Part shown: piece after piece, positions 42,982 to 51,446 of the stretch
How positions within the stretch are numbered: position 1 is the first letter of the stretch
Layout: each line of letters starts with the position of its first letter
Source of the DNA: CADEDV01 sp036383515
GTDB taxonomy: Bacteria; Bacteroidota; Bacteroidia; Chitinophagales; Chitinophagaceae
Direction of reading: 5' to 3'
Assembly (NCBI GenBank): GCA_036383515.1
Contig: DASVOE010000123.1
Location: 1 to 63,194, forward strand
Length of the DNA stretch: 63,194 nucleotides
The notes under the pieces: generated by a model
The model's input: only the letters and a program-made list of their open reading frames with translations
What the model was told of the DNA's origin: nothing
The model's database searches: none
Translations under genes and position numbers: made by a program

Positions 42982-43992
42982 TTACGACAAAGAAACGGAA
43001 TTGTAAATTCTTTCAATCGTTTCTACTGTCTTTAGTCCATCTGCTGCGCTGGAGAAGGGATGATTATCATCATTTATAGCTTTTACCAGGTTCTCATACA
43101 CTTTATCGTGATTGCTCATCGAACCTTTATAAAATCCATAATCATTGGCCTCGCCTGTTTCCGGCAGGGATAATGGTTCATCTAAAATCCATTGATGTTC
43201 TATCTTATTCATGTATTCACCGCCGATCCGGATATTCCCTTTTTCAGCAACAATGGTAAGCGACACTTCCATGTTTTTCTGAAAAGTATTCAATGACCAG
43301 TTCAAACCTCCCAGCATTCCATTTTTCATTTCCAGTGCTACTGATCCGCTGTCTTCAAATTCAATGATATGCTGATGAGCCATATTTTTCCGGAAACCGG
43401 CTATTTTTTCAACGTCACCCAATAACCATAACAACGCATCGATATAATGACTGAACTGCGTATAAAGCGTTCCTCCATCCATTTCCAGTTTACCTTTCCA
43501 TGAATTGGCATAATAGGCTTCAGGCCGGTTCCAGAAGCAGTTGAGCTGGAAACTATAGAGCTGACCCATTTTGTTTTCAGTGATCATTTTTTTTAGCGTC
43601 ACTAATGCAGGATTATACCTTGTTGATTTTACTACAAACAATTTTCGACCATATTCTTTGGCCACATCCATCATCTTTATTGCATCTGAAGAAGCAATGC
43701 TGAGCGGCTTTTCACACAGCACATGACAACCCGCTTTTAACGATTGAATGGAATGTATAGCATGAAGTCCGTTGGGAGTGCAAATAGCGACAAGGTCTAT
43801 TTCTTTTTCGTGATGCAGAAGATCCTCAATAGAGTAGTATGCTTTTGCTGAAAATTGGTTGGCCAGCAAATCCGCTCTTTCTTTTATAATATCGCAAACA
43901 GCAACAAGCTGCCCCTGTTTCATAGCTTCAGCAGCATGACGGGGAGCAATTTTGCCACAACCAATGATCGCAAAACGTAATGCAGCACTCAT
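42982..43992 (-). CDS. Gfo/Idh/MocA-family oxidoreductase
   Basis: A 336-residue NAD(P)-dependent sugar oxidoreductase. The N-terminal Rossmann motif AIIGCGKIAPRHAAE is near 8, and the family signature CEKPLSIASSDAI near 92 holds the catalytic Lys of the EKP motif. The C-terminal alpha/beta substrate domain includes GGTLYTQFSHYIDALLWLLG near 173. It is upstream of the two glycosyltransferases, so it may make a modified nucleotide sugar. Its promoter is almost on the start codon. Confidence 0.88.
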   Translation of the reverse strand: MSAALRFAIIGCGKIAPRHAAEAMKQGQLVAVCDIIKERADLLANQFSAKAYYSIEDLLHHEKEIDLVAICTPNGLHAIHSIQSLKAGCHVLCEKPLSIASSDAIKMMDVAKEYGRKLFVVKSTRYNPALVTLKKMITENKMGQLYSFQLNCFWNRPEAYYANSWKGKLEMDGGTLYTQFSHYIDALLWLLGDVEKIAGFRKNMAHQHIIEFEDSGSVALEMKNGMLGGLNWSLNTFQKNMEVSLTIVAEKGNIRIGGEYMNKIEHQWILDEPLSLPETGEANDYGFYKGSMSNHDKVYENLVKAINDDNHPFSSAADGLKTVETIERIYNSVSLS

Positions 43993-43997
43993 AGCGT

Positions 43998-44005
43998 CAA
44001 ATATA
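43998..44005 (-). promoter_or_regulatory. Promoter -7 element of the Gfo/Idh/MocA gene
   Basis: TATATTTG on the minus strand matches TAnnTTTG and ends 5 bases from the ATG at 43992, so a leaderless transcript is likely. Confidence 0.5.
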
Positions 44006-44063
44006 CAAGAGAATAGGTTTACTGGTTAATTGGTTTATTCGTACAGGACTATTATTAAAAATT

Positions 44064-44090
44064 AAAGGCTCTGCAAAGTGCAGAACCTTT
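44064..44090. terminator. Intrinsic terminator of the TonB-receptor gene region
   Basis: AAAGG-C-TCTGCA pairs with TGCAGA-A-CCTTT around AAG (one mismatch), located just downstream of the receptor gene on the minus strand. Confidence 0.65.
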
Positions 44091-44121
44091 AAGCTAATAA
44101 ACGTATAATCTCTTTAACTGG

Positions 44122-46737
44122 TTATTGTCCCATATTCATATCCATTCCTTCACCCTGGTTCTTCATGTTCTTACGTTTGAATAAAGAAGCATCGAACTTA
44201 CCAAACCTCCAGTTGAAATTCAGACGTAATATCTGTGGATCACGACGACGGAATACATCCTGTGAAAAGAAGGAAGACTCCGAATGTATATCCGAACGGC
44301 GGGTTCTGAAGATATCATTCATATTGAGGGAAAAAGAGGCTGCTTTATTTTTTAGGAACTCATACCGGACGGCAATGTCTACACCATAATTCGGTCTTAC
44401 ATATCCTTGTGAAGCAGTAGAAGGCCCGCCAAACATTGGACCACCCATTCCCCGGCCGCCGCCACCTCCTCCACTACCACCAGGAGGTAACACTGTTTTA
44501 GACTGGTAATCTCCTGACAATTGTAACGTGATATTCTTTGGCAGTTTAAACGTGTTGTTCACTTTTACAAAGAAACTATTCAATCTTGGCTGATCCGTTT
44601 CACCCGGAATATTGATCTTGACATCTGAAGTATATAAATTAAAGTTAGGCGTAAACTCCCACCACTTGGTCAGGTTGTTTCTTGACGTTAGCTCAAGCCC
44701 TGTTACAAAACTTGAATTAGCATTGATATAAGAATTTACGATGATCTCCTCGTTGGATGAACTCATTTCAGAAGTCTGGTAACGGGTGATCAGGTCGGTT
44801 GTATGTTTATAATATATTGAAGCGAGGAAGTTGCCTTTGTTCTTAAATGTTTTTTCATAGGACAATTCAAATGAGTTGGTGAATTCGGGTTTTAATCCCG
44901 GATTGCCTTTACTTGGATTCAATCGGTCAGATGAATCGGTAAAAGGAGTAAGCTGCCAGAAACCGGGGCGATTGATACGACGACTGTAATTCAACTGCAG
45001 GCTTTGTGTTTCTCCCAATTTTTGAGATAAAAAAATACTGGGAAATAAACTGATCGGGAAATTAATATTAAAAAGTTCGTTTGTCTTCAACAATTTTCCT
45101 TTGTAATCCGAACTTTCTGCACGAAGACCTAACTGGTAACCAAAATTTTTGACAGCACTTGAAAATGTTGCATACGCAGCGTATACCTGGTCGTTGCTTT
45201 CATAATCAACCTGCGAAGAAGGCTGTAACACGTACTGTCCGTTTGTATAAACATAAAATGCATTGCGGCTGTCATTTTTTCTTAACTGTGCACGAACGCC
45301 CATTTCGATCTTTGTTTTATCCGTAATGGGATTTGCAAAATCTGTTTGCAAAACAATATTCTCATTATTACCATTGATCAGTTGTTGTTGCTGGTATGTT
45401 TTCTGCAACTGGTGTTGAGGCTCGTTATATGAATTGGTAGTTAATATACTGCTGTTATCGTTTTTGCTGCGGTTGTAAGTAACATCTGCTGTCAGTTCTC
45501 TTCCTGCTTTAGGAAAATTGTGTTTGAAACTTAACGTAGTTCCGAGGTTCCGGAAATTACCTTTGGTGCTGCTAACCCTGTTATCATAAGATGATATAAT
45601 GGAAGGATACAAGGAATCATACAAGATATCGCTGTTGGTGAAAGGTTTGAACTGACCTCTTGCAAAGTTGCCGGCCAGTGAAAAGGTAGTCCGGTTGGTG
45701 ACAAAATAATCCATACCTGCTCTTGCAAAACCAAAATTCATGATCTGTGTAGAACGATCCTTTTGTAAAATATTTACATCTGGGGTTGTATAATAATTTT
45801 CACGATCGGTAGTTCCGGTGCTAATGGATTTACGCTGGTTGACCATCGCATTGGCAAACAGGTTTATTTTTTGCTGGCGCAAATTAATATCACCGCCTGC
45901 GCCTACTTTGCCACGGGAATCAAGGTTGGCTCTTACGCTACCGTTATAACCTACTTTTTTTTCTTTTTTCAAAACAATATTTAATATCCCGGATGTGCCA
46001 CCCGATGCATCAAACTTTGCAGAAGGGTTGGTGATCAGTTCTACACTTTGAATCGCATCTGCAGGAATTTGTTCCAGCGTAAGATTAGAAGGGCGACCAT
46101 CAACAAATAGCTGGGGAGAATTGTTACGCATGGTTACATTACCATCAATATCCACATTTAGAGAAGGAACGTTGCGCATTACATCTACCGCAGTACCGCC
46201 AGCCGAAACAATATTCTTATCAACATTAAAAATTTTGCGATCAATGCCTAGTTGCAATCCCGGTTTTGCGGCCGATACGGTCACATTTTCTAACACCTTT
46301 TCCGCAATATCAATTTTCACATTACCCAGATCCTTATCCAGCATATTCAGCATAGCAGTCATATCCCGGTTATTCGGATCCATTTTAATATCAAAGGAAA
46401 CATTCTGCTCAAAGTCTTTAAAACCGACAACTGATATTTTTAATTTGGAAGGACCAAATACGGCTACGTTATCAAGACTGAAATCACCATTAGCCCTGGT
46501 CAGCATGCCTGCAACCACAACGTCCTTTCTTTTTTTAGTTGCTGTATCCATTTTACCCTGGATAAGTTGTACAGAAGCATATTCAATAGGTTTCCCGGTT
46601 TTGGAATCAACCACCTTACCATAAAAGCGGCCGGTCGGCATCTGCCCTCCATTAGGCCGTCCACCACCCATACCAGGCTGTGAAAAAGCTATAACTGCAC
46701 TAAAAACAAGGGATAAGGCCAAAAACAATTTTCTCAT
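44122..46737 (-). CDS. TonB-linked outer-membrane beta-barrel receptor (OMP_b-brl_3 family)
   Basis: An 871-residue outer-membrane protein with a signal peptide to about residue 19 and a carboxypeptidase-regulatory-like domain (about 36-130, GKVVDSKTGKPIEYASVQL). A plug domain follows (about 155-265, VDVMRNVPSLNVDIDGNVTM and GGTSGILNIVLKKEKK), then a PF14905-type barrel to the C-terminus. Gly-rich stretches occur at the N-terminus (GMGGGRPNGGQMPTG) and in a late loop near 760-785. The ligand is unknown; no partner SusD gene is adjacent. Confidence 0.9.
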   Translation of the reverse strand: MRKLFLALSLVFSAVIAFSQPGMGGGRPNGGQMPTGRFYGKVVDSKTGKPIEYASVQLIQGKMDTATKKRKDVVVAGMLTRANGDFSLDNVAVFGPSKLKISVVGFKDFEQNVSFDIKMDPNNRDMTAMLNMLDKDLGNVKIDIAEKVLENVTVSAAKPGLQLGIDRKIFNVDKNIVSAGGTAVDVMRNVPSLNVDIDGNVTMRNNSPQLFVDGRPSNLTLEQIPADAIQSVELITNPSAKFDASGGTSGILNIVLKKEKKVGYNGSVRANLDSRGKVGAGGDINLRQQKINLFANAMVNQRKSISTGTTDRENYYTTPDVNILQKDRSTQIMNFGFARAGMDYFVTNRTTFSLAGNFARGQFKPFTNSDILYDSLYPSIISSYDNRVSSTKGNFRNLGTTLSFKHNFPKAGRELTADVTYNRSKNDNSSILTTNSYNEPQHQLQKTYQQQQLINGNNENIVLQTDFANPITDKTKIEMGVRAQLRKNDSRNAFYVYTNGQYVLQPSSQVDYESNDQVYAAYATFSSAVKNFGYQLGLRAESSDYKGKLLKTNELFNINFPISLFPSIFLSQKLGETQSLQLNYSRRINRPGFWQLTPFTDSSDRLNPSKGNPGLKPEFTNSFELSYEKTFKNKGNFLASIYYKHTTDLITRYQTSEMSSSNEEIIVNSYINANSSFVTGLELTSRNNLTKWWEFTPNFNLYTSDVKINIPGETDQPRLNSFFVKVNNTFKLPKNITLQLSGDYQSKTVLPPGGSGGGGGGRGMGGPMFGGPSTASQGYVRPNYGVDIAVRYEFLKNKAASFSLNMNDIFRTRRSDIHSESSFFSQDVFRRRDPQILRLNFNWRFGKFDASLFKRKNMKNQGEGMDMNMGQ

Positions 46738-46855
46738 GTATCAGAATTTAGGGATTAGACGTGCAAAGGTGAACTAACTTGCTTACTAAGCCATGACATT
46801 TCGATAAAATGCACAATAGGCGTTACAAATGGAAAGGAATGAAGGTTCAACTACA

Positions 46856-47422
46856 TTAACGGGTAAGAACGATTACAATAACCCCAACCAGCCCGGCAAT
46901 AAAGCCGGTAAAAGCTCCTAATCGTGCAATATATTTTAACTCCGCACCAAGATTATTCCGGATCAATTGTTCGGTTGCTGCCGGGGATAACGCATTTATT
47001 TTTTTCAATACTATTTCCTCTACATTGATACCAGATTTCAGGTTGGCCGCAAAGCGGCTGATTATTTGGGGAAAAAGTGTCTTCAATTCTTTCATGAAAA
47101 CCTCTTTTAGTTTATCCGTTGTTTTATTACCGATAAACATACTGATAACAGGCATTTCTTTTTTAAGTTTCTCATTTAAAAAATGGTCGATATGAGCTTC
47201 AATCTCGGGCATAATGTTGTCCAGGTTAGAAGGATCGTTGATCTTTTCTTCAAGACCCCGGAAGCTGGCAAACTCTGCCGCAGCTTTCCTGGCGAGGGAT
47301 TGAGCTATTGCATTTTTCTTTTTCGGTAATATATTTCGAAGAAAGAAAAGGATGGCGGCGGAATGAATGAGCCATCCAATAAAGGCAGTCAAAAAGGGGA
47401 TAATGAAATACCAATAGTTCAT
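46856..47422 (-). CDS. DUF445-family membrane protein
   Basis: A 188-residue protein starting at MNYWYFIIPF, with membrane helices near 4-25 and 165-186 flanking a helical soluble region. The segments AFIGWLIHSAAILFFLR and AFTGFIAGLVGVIVIVL are typical of DUF445/YheB-like proteins, whose function is unknown. A longer in-frame start would run through the tRNA-His gene and its terminator and is rejected. Confidence 0.83.
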   Translation of the reverse strand: MNYWYFIIPFLTAFIGWLIHSAAILFFLRNILPKKKNAIAQSLARKAAAEFASFRGLEEKINDPSNLDNIMPEIEAHIDHFLNEKLKKEMPVISMFIGNKTTDKLKEVFMKELKTLFPQIISRFAANLKSGINVEEIVLKKINALSPAATEQLIRNNLGAELKYIARLGAFTGFIAGLVGVIVIVLTR

Positions 47423-47439
47423 ACTAAAGATTAAAAGAT

Positions 47440-47471
47440 AAACCCCGTCCCGGATGATCGGGATGGGGTTT
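47440..47471 (-). terminator. Terminator after tRNA-His
   Basis: AAACCCCGTCCCG (47440-47452) pairs with CGGGATGGGGTTT (47459-47471), a 13-bp stem with one G-T pair, followed on the minus strand by a T-rich tract. It separates the tRNA from the DUF445 gene. Confidence 0.85.
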
Positions 47472-47475
47472 ATTG

Positions 47476-47549
47476 GGTGGCTAACCGGGCTCGAACCGGC
47501 GACCCTCAGAACCACAATCTGATGCTCTAACCAACTGAGCTATAACCAC
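47476..47549 (-). tRNA. tRNA-His (GTG anticodon)
   Basis: On the minus strand a full cloverleaf is visible: acceptor GTGGTTA/TAGCCAC and D-arm GCTC-AGTTGGTTA-GAGC. The anticodon arm is TCAGA-TTGTGGT-TCTGA, giving GTG (His), and the T-arm is GCCGG-TTCGAGC-CCGGT. The discriminator is C73. A G lies just upstream at 47550, matching the histidine-specific G-1:C73 pair. The CCA end is not fully encoded (C73 is followed by CAA). Confidence 0.97.
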
Positions 47550-47562
47550 CATTTTCGAGCAG

Positions 47563-47570
47563 CAAAAATA
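47563..47570 (-). promoter_or_regulatory. tRNA-His promoter -7 element
   Basis: TATTTTTG on the minus strand is an exact TAnnTTTG match, 12 bases before the encoded G-1 of the tRNA. Confidence 0.55.
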
Positions 47571-47789
47571 AGAGAAAAATTCTTTAAAAATTCATAGAGT
47601 GGTCTGATTAACGCAGAAGTTTGAAGTAGCAGGGCTATTTAGTGAAACGATCATCCATCTTTCTTTTTTGTTGAGAACAATAAAACACATACATCCTTTT
47701 ATGATGCATCGTTATTTCCGCTTATCAAAATCCTCTGTTAAAAGGACTTAAAGGCACGAAATCCGTCGTTTTTACGTTATTTTTGGACT

Positions 47790-49973
47790 ATGCGCAAAGC
47801 ATTTAAATATCTGACAAATATGAAAAGACTCCCGATCGTTGTGATGTTTGCATTGACAGGCTCCTTTCTTGCCTTCCGTTCTATTGGAAACATTAGCCAC
47901 AACACAAATCCTCCCGGCAGGTATGAACAAATACTGAAGTTGGTTGGTGAAATGATGACGCAGGCACATTTTAGCCCGCAGGACATCAATGATGCTTTCT
48001 CCAAAAAAGTGTTTAAAAAATTTATCGGCGATCTTGACCCCGAAAAGAATATGTTTCTTCTTTCGGACATGGATCAGTTGCAGAAGAAATATGATACGAA
48101 GATTGATGATGAGATCAAAGGATCGAATGTCGAATCTTTTCTTGCTGCCGGTAAAAACTTCAACCAGCGGATGGAAGAAGTTGCTGTGATCTATAAAAAC
48201 ATCCTGGAAAAACCTTTTGACTTCACCGTAGATGAGGAAGTGGTGCTGGATGGCGACAAATTAAATTATCCTGCCAATGACGCAGAAAGAAGGGAACGCT
48301 GGAGAAAGAAATTAAAATACATGACCCTGGAACGTTATGTAGAATCGCTCGATATCCGGGAAAAAAATAAGGGCAAAGAAAATTTTGTAGTTAAAACAGA
48401 TGAAGAGCTTGAAAAAGATGCCCGTGAAAAAGTAGGCCGGTTAATGGACAGAACCTTTGAACGTTTTCGTTTTAAATTCTCAGACGATGATAAGTTCAAC
48501 TTATTTGTCAATGCGATCACGACGACAATGGATCCTCACTCGGAATTTTTTCCCCCGGTAGATAAAAGATATTTTGATGAAGAAATGAGTGGTCGCTTTT
48601 ATGGCATCGGCGCTTCCCTGCAATATGATGATGGCAATATTAAAGTAGCCAGCATCCTTACAGGAAGTCCTGCATCTAAATCTGGTGAATTGCAACCCGG
48701 GGATCTGATACAAAAAGTAGCACAGGGAAAAGAAGAGCCAACAGATCTTACCGGTTTTGTTGTTACTGATGCGGTAAAACTGATTCGTGGTAAAAAAGGA
48801 ACGGAAGTTCGTTTAACGGTAAAGAAATTAGATGGTACAATAAAAGTTGTTACACTCATCCGCGACGAGATCGTGCAGGACGAAACATTTGCACGCAGCG
48901 CTATTGTGAAAAATGGTAATGCAAAGATTGGCTACATTTTCCTTCCTGAGTTTTATGCAGACTTTGAGCATGCCAATGGTAATCGCAGTTTTATTGATGT
49001 GGCAAAAGAAGTAACCAAGCTGAAAGAAGAAAAAGTAGATGGCATTGTGATCGATCTGCGCAATAACGGTGGAGGATCTTTATATGATGTGGTACAAATG
49101 GCTGGTTTATTTATTAGTGACGGACCGATTGTGCAGGTTAAAGACAGGGAAAACCCACCCAGTGTATTAAAGGATAAAGATAACACGGTGTTATATACAG
49201 GTCCTTTAGCAGTTATGGTAAACGAATTCAGTGCATCTGCATCCGAAATTTTTGCAGCAGCCATACAGGATTATGGAAGGGGTGTGGTGATTGGAAGTAC
49301 TTCCACTTATGGTAAAGGAACTGTGCAGCGTAATATTGGACTTGATCCTGAAACAGGTTTCTCCATGTCAAATTCAGACCTGGGAACAGTAAAACTAACG
49401 TTGCAGAAATTCTATCGTATCAACGGCGGCTCTACTCAACTAAAAGGAGTTTCTTCTGATATTGTAATTCCTGACCAGTTTGAATACCTGAAAGTAAGAG
49501 AGAAAGACGACCAGGATGCATTGCCCTGGGATGAGATCAATAAGTCTCCTTATTCCGCATGGAATGCCGGCTATGATCTTAAAACGATACAGCAATTAAG
49601 CGCCAAACGTTTGGATAATGATGTTCGTTTTAAATTGATTAAGGAAAACACGGATTGGCTGGCTAAGCAAAATGATAAAACGTACTCTCTGCAAATTGAT
49701 AAATACCGTAAAGATCAGAAAATGGTGCGGGCTACATTTGCACAGATCGATGCGCTGACAAAACTGAAAGACGAAATAAATGTTACTGCCCTTACAGGAG
49801 AAGAGAATAAATGGGCAGACGATAAAAACAAACAGGATCGTTTCAACCAATGGCTGAAAACACTTCGTAAAGATATTTATCTTGACCAGGCTGTGAAAGT
49901 GATCAATGATGTGATTGGCCAGCAAAACCTGGCTAAAGCAAAACCAGCCGAAGAAACGAAGAAGGCATTTTGA
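47790..49973 (+). CDS. C-terminal (tail-specific) processing protease, S41 family
   Basis: A 727-residue exported protease of the CtpA/Prc type, which trims periplasmic proteins. A signal-type helix lies near 13-31; MKRLPIVVMF at 47820 is an equally good start. A helical N-terminal domain (about 45-235) is followed by a PDZ domain (about 255-345, GELQPGDLIQKV). The S41 catalytic domain has VNEFSASASEIFAAAI (Ser near 482) and STSTYGKGTVQRNIG (Lys). A C-terminal DUF3340-like helical region (about 575-720) ends the protein. The length matches Prc/Tsp rather than short CtpA. Confidence 0.93.
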   Translation: MRKAFKYLTNMKRLPIVVMFALTGSFLAFRSIGNISHNTNPPGRYEQILKLVGEMMTQAHFSPQDINDAFSKKVFKKFIGDLDPEKNMFLLSDMDQLQKKYDTKIDDEIKGSNVESFLAAGKNFNQRMEEVAVIYKNILEKPFDFTVDEEVVLDGDKLNYPANDAERRERWRKKLKYMTLERYVESLDIREKNKGKENFVVKTDEELEKDAREKVGRLMDRTFERFRFKFSDDDKFNLFVNAITTTMDPHSEFFPPVDKRYFDEEMSGRFYGIGASLQYDDGNIKVASILTGSPASKSGELQPGDLIQKVAQGKEEPTDLTGFVVTDAVKLIRGKKGTEVRLTVKKLDGTIKVVTLIRDEIVQDETFARSAIVKNGNAKIGYIFLPEFYADFEHANGNRSFIDVAKEVTKLKEEKVDGIVIDLRNNGGGSLYDVVQMAGLFISDGPIVQVKDRENPPSVLKDKDNTVLYTGPLAVMVNEFSASASEIFAAAIQDYGRGVVIGSTSTYGKGTVQRNIGLDPETGFSMSNSDLGTVKLTLQKFYRINGGSTQLKGVSSDIVIPDQFEYLKVREKDDQDALPWDEINKSPYSAWNAGYDLKTIQQLSAKRLDNDVRFKLIKENTDWLAKQNDKTYSLQIDKYRKDQKMVRATFAQIDALTKLKDEINVTALTGEENKWADDKNKQDRFNQWLKTLRKDIYLDQAVKVINDVIGQQNLAKAKPAEETKKAF

Positions 49974-49992
49974 TAAAAATATAATTTCCCAT

Positions 49993-50029
49993 AAAGTAAA
50001 ACCCGGGCTCTGCACCCGGGTTTTACTTT
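49993..50029. terminator. Bidirectional terminator between protease and DinB genes
   Basis: A perfect 15-bp stem: 49993-50007 with 50015-50029 (AAAGTAAAACCCGGG core), 7-base loop and T run. It lies between two convergent genes and can end both. Confidence 0.92.
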
Positions 50030-50050
50030 TATAGACAGCCGGTTAAACTG

Positions 50051-50560
50051 TTATAAATATCTTTCCCTCATCACTCTCAGGTGATGATTGATATGACCCA
50101 CCATAATAAAACCCATTGCCAGCACATAATTAGGCCTGCCACTCGCTATTCCTGTTGCTTCCAGTTGCTCATCATCAAAAGAGTTAAACATGAGTTCGTT
50201 GGATTGACGAAGCAGCTTAAACTCTGCGACCATTTCATCCCAGTTTCTTTTATCTGCTTTAGAATTATCCGCATAATTGTTTTCATCAAAGCTTGGTAAT
50301 GGCGTAGTGTCTTTACGGGCAAAACATAATGCCCGGTAAGCAAAAATTCTTTCTCCATCCATAATATGTTGCAACAACTCTTTGACAGTCCATTTATCTT
50401 CAGCATACCTGTAATCTCTTTTTTCAACAGGCAGCTCATTAAGAAAACTAATAAAAGATGGGGTTTGATTTTTTATAGCCGTCAACAGGTCATTTTCAGG
50501 AACCTGGTTAACGTAGACATGAAAAAAATCAGGAACTCTTGATAGATCAGGCCTGGGCAT
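50051..50560 (-). CDS. DinB-family protein
   Basis: A 169-residue four-helix-bundle protein of the DinB/YfiT superfamily. The putative metal ligands are in TVKELLQHIMDGERIFAYRA (His near 66) and the C-terminal GFIMVGHINHHLRVM (two His near 155). Members include thiol-S-transferases and metal-dependent hydrolases; the function cannot be told here. The gene is convergent with the protease gene and stands alone. Confidence 0.85.
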   Translation of the reverse strand: MPRPDLSRVPDFFHVYVNQVPENDLLTAIKNQTPSFISFLNELPVEKRDYRYAEDKWTVKELLQHIMDGERIFAYRALCFARKDTTPLPSFDENNYADNSKADKRNWDEMVAEFKLLRQSNELMFNSFDDEQLEATGIASGRPNYVLAMGFIMVGHINHHLRVMRERYL

Positions 50561-50644
50561 ACGTTTTAATGTTTTGATTAAAGGTTAAATATTTATAGAA
50601 AAATATCAAATGAAATATCCTTTTGTTTTTTTTAAAGATGCGCT

Positions 50645-51328
50645 TTATTGTTTTGGTTTATCGTTAAGCGGTGCGCCCACAGCAATATCGCACCGGTGAC
50701 CCGGTTGACCATGCGCCGGGTTCATACCCGCCGCAACTGCAGGACTGGTTGTATTATTTACTGGAATTACCGGTGTTACAGGCAAAGGGCTAAAAGCAGA
50801 TTTCTGTGCAGTTGTAGTGAGATTGGGAGAAGTTGTAGTTGCAGGGATAGGTTTACTATCCAATGCTGCACCTACTGCAATATCACAACGGTGACCCGGC
50901 TGACCATGTGCAGGATTTACTCCTTTGGTAAGGGCGGAAACCGGAGCTGTAGCCGTTGAAGTATTAACCAGAGGTTGTGTAGTATTGTTAGTTTGTGATG
51001 GCTGTGATACAGTAGTTATAGGTGCTGTTGAATTGGGTTTACTATCCAATGGTGCACCAACAGCAATATCGCAACGATGACCCGGTTGGCCATGTGCAGG
51101 ATTTAATCCTGTAATCGCCGGTGCAGCTATAGCAACGGGCTGTGTGCCTGTTGCTGGTATAGTAGCCGTATTCTTATTTGAATCAATATTAAGACTCTGG
51201 CCCGGAGCATCAGGTATTATATATTTTGATGTTTCGGCTGTATCAGCAGCATTTGTTTTATCATCTGCGCCGCATCCTGTTACAAAGATCACGGGTATCA
51301 CAATAACCAAACACCTGTAGTAATTCAT
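50645..51328 (-). CDS. Lipoprotein with three NPAHGQPGHRCDIAVGAPL repeats
   Basis: A 227-residue lipoprotein (lipobox FVTGC, Cys19). It carries three nearly identical motifs with the core NPAHGQPGHRCDIAVGA, at about 75-98, 137-160 and 202-225. Thr/Pro/Ser-rich linkers of about 38-41 residues separate them. The His-x4-His-x-Cys core could bind a metal or heme. DNA copies differ mainly at synonymous positions, so selection acts on the protein. Single-copy versions occur in other Bacteroidota proteins as I recall; the function is unknown. It has no operon partner. Confidence 0.7.
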   Translation of the reverse strand: MNYYRCLVIVIPVIFVTGCGADDKTNAADTAETSKYIIPDAPGQSLNIDSNKNTATIPATGTQPVAIAAPAITGLNPAHGQPGHRCDIAVGAPLDSKPNSTAPITTVSQPSQTNNTTQPLVNTSTATAPVSALTKGVNPAHGQPGHRCDIAVGAALDSKPIPATTTSPNLTTTAQKSAFSPLPVTPVIPVNNTTSPAVAAGMNPAHGQPGHRCDIAVGAPLNDKPKQ

Positions 51329-51399
51329 TTATTTAGTTTTAGGACTGACAAATTACTCATCTTTTTCCGGTTGAGCTGTTTACATGGTTAAAAAAAAAT

Positions 51400-51426
51400 A
51401 ACCCCTGACTAAATAAGCCAGGGGTT
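51400..51426. terminator. Terminator after the subtilase gene
   Basis: AACCCCTG and CAGGGGTT form an 8-bp stem around an 11-base loop, 20 bases from the subtilase stop; an A8 run gives T's on the minus strand. Confidence 0.75.
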
Positions 51427-51446
51427 TATGAAAAAGTTTACAGATT

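Noticed and set aside
50648..51130. Regular DNA repeats that might be a CRISPR-like array
   Set aside because: Only three copies about 190 bases apart, degenerate at third codon positions and in frame; they are protein repeats.
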